Shown here piece by piece: positions 62,831 to 64,000 of a DNA stretch of 64,000 nucleotides (positions are counted from its first letter, which is position 1; every line of letters starts with the position of its first letter). The notes beneath the pieces were generated by a model. It was not told the DNA's origin, made no database searches, and worked only from the letters and a program-made list of their open reading frames with translations. The stretch is from Allopusillimonas sp008369125 (lineage in GTDB: Bacteria > Pseudomonadota > Gammaproteobacteria > Burkholderiales > Burkholderiaceae_B). The stretch lies in contig NZ_VOAY01000001.1 in the NCBI RefSeq assembly GCF_008369125.1, forward strand, positions 1,302,001 to 1,366,000, read 5' to 3'. The position numbers and the translations under genes were made by a program.

Positions 62831-64000
62831 TTAATAAAGCAGATTAGGTAACCACAGAGATATCTGAGCAAAAGCTACGATCAGGGCGAGACGCACCATA
62901 TCAGCTGCCCAAAAAGGCAAGATGCCTTTAAAGATCGTGCCTGTGCGGATATCCTTTAATACACTACTCAAGACAAACACATTCATGCCCACCGGCGGGG
63001 TTATCAAGCTTATTTCTGTGACCACTACCGCAACGATTCCGAACCAAACAAGGCTATATCCAAGCTCTGCCACAATAGGGAAAAATACGGGTATTGTTAA
63101 TAACAACATAGACAGGCTTTCTAGAACCATACCCAAAACAATATAGATTCCCAAAATCATAATGATTACAACCATTGGCGAGACATCTAAGGATTGCACA
63201 AAGGCAACCATCATACTGGGCAAGCCGGCACGGTTTATAAAATCAGAAAAAATTAGCGCGCCAATGATGATAGCGAATAAGGTTGCAGAGGTACGTGCGC
63301 TTTCTGCCAAGGTTTGAAAAAGAGTTGTCCAGGTGAGACTGCGACGCAACAGAGCAATAATAAAAGAACCGCCTGCACCTATACCAGCAGCTTCTGTAGG
63401 GGTAAAGATGCCAAGGTATATTCCGCCCATAACAACTATAAACAGACCCAAAATATCGCGCACTTGAATCAGTGCGCGGATACGTTCACGCCAGTTCATG
63501 GCTGAACCAGCAGGACCAGTTTTAGGGTTACGCCATACGGTATATTTAACAGCCCCTAAATATAGAAATATGCCTAAAATGCCTGGAATCAAGCCAGCCG
63601 CAAATAGTTCGCGAATACTGGTTTCTGTAAGTAAGCCATAAATAATAAGGATCACGCTTGGCGGAATCAATATGCCTAGTGTCCCGCCAGCAGCTATAGA
63701 AGCCGTAGCCAATGAATCAGCATACCCATATTTCCGCATAGGGGGCATAGCTACTTTGGACATAGTTGCCGCTGTCGCAAGGCTAGAGCCACACACTGCA
63801 GAAAACCCGCCACAAGCCACGACGGTAGCCATTGCAAGGCCACCTTTCTTATGACCTAAAAAGGCATACGAAGCGTTGTACAGCTCTTGGGAAAGCCCAG
63901 AACGTGTAACTAAATTACCCATGAGAATAAACAGAGGGATAATCGATAAAGCGTAATCTTGTACTGTATCGACAATTCGATTGGCTGACATGGACAGCGG
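62831..64000 (-). CDS. dctM: TRAP transporter large permease (DctM family), N-terminus beyond window
   Basis: The minus-strand frame is still open at the window end: codons before the Met at 63991 read PLS, so the true start lies outside. About 390 residues are seen; the family has about 430. Blocks: DYALSIIPLFILMGNLVTRSGLSQELYNASYAFLGHKKGGLAMATVVACGGFSAVCGSS, GTLGILIPPSVILIIYGLLTETSIRELFAAGLIPGI, TPTEAAGIGAGGSF, SLITPPVGMNVFVL. A third TRAP system, whose other genes should lie just to the right. No terminator is evident after it, and the 248-base gap to the ABC-F gene is empty. Confidence 0.95.
   Translation of the reverse strand, partial: PLSMSANRIVDTVQDYALSIIPLFILMGNLVTRSGLSQELYNASYAFLGHKKGGLAMATVVACGGFSAVCGSSLATAATMSKVAMPPMRKYGYADSLATASIAAGGTLGILIPPSVILIIYGLLTETSIRELFAAGLIPGILGIFLYLGAVKYTVWRNPKTGPAGSAMNWRERIRALIQVRDILGLFIVVMGGIYLGIFTPTEAAGIGAGGSFIIALLRRSLTWTTLFQTLAESARTSATLFAIIIGALIFSDFINRAGLPSMMVAFVQSLDVSPMVVIIMILGIYIVLGMVLESLSMLLLTIPVFFPIVAELGYSLVWFGIVAVVVTEISLITPPVGMNVFVLSSVLKDIRTGTIFKGILPFWAADMVRLALIVAFAQISLWLPNLLY

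Overview
The window looks like a chromosomal segment of a betaproteobacterium of the order Burkholderiales, most likely family Alcaligenaceae. This rests on the conserved block tig-clpP-clpX-lon, the isc genes beside a low-molecular-weight tyrosine phosphatase and uvrB, the dapC-dapD-dapE-prmB block, and the abundance of TRAP transporters and IclR regulators. The genus cannot be fixed from sequence alone. The left 2 kb is clearly more AT-rich than the rest.

Region 1 (1-21.6 kb) is a surface-polysaccharide locus. On the minus strand it has a window-truncated hexapeptide acyltransferase, two decayed transposases, and a group 2 / ABC-type capsule exporter (KpsT, KpsM, a BexD/CtrA-type outer-membrane export lipoprotein, KpsE). 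Facing away on the plus strand are a 2585-residue fully reducing type I polyketide synthase (KS-AT-DH-degenerate MT-ER-KR-ACP, no thioesterase) and a PLP-dependent alpha-oxoamine synthase. On the minus strand follow a membrane LtaS-like phosphoglycerol-transferase/sulfatase-fold protein, a short-chain dehydrogenase and a KpsS-like protein, all overlapping. The set resembles, from memory, the wcbO-P-Q-R-T part of the Burkholderia pseudomallei capsule I locus. My reading is that PKS, oxoamine synthase and ketoreductase make a sphingoid-like amino-alcohol lipid used with the capsule. This is the most interesting system in the window. A Rpn-family nuclease gene broken by one nonsense codon sits inside it.

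Region 2 (21.7-39.1 kb) is housekeeping: a double-domain methylglyoxal synthase, iscRSUA with two tandem IscR-type sites and an unusual IscU, tyrosine phosphatase, uvrB, an aromatic/aspartate aminotransferase, lexA with an SOS box, an intact Rpn-family gene, lon, clpX, clpP, tig and tRNA-Leu(UAG).

Region 3 (39.1-56.2 kb) is accessory metabolism and uptake: a PEP mutase/isocitrate lyase family enzyme, a TRAP transporter with an IclR regulator, a proXVW-type betaine ABC transporter, and a second IclR-controlled cluster (TRAP permeases, a class III CoA transferase, two crotonase-fold enzymes, and a TRAP binding protein on the opposite strand). Two near-identical palindromes suggest one IclR operator serving both halves of that cluster. 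IS3-type relics and a possible integrase relic lie in the gaps.

Region 4 (56.2-64 kb) holds dapC, dapD, dapE, prmB and an ABC-F ATPase, then a TRAP large permease cut by the window edge.
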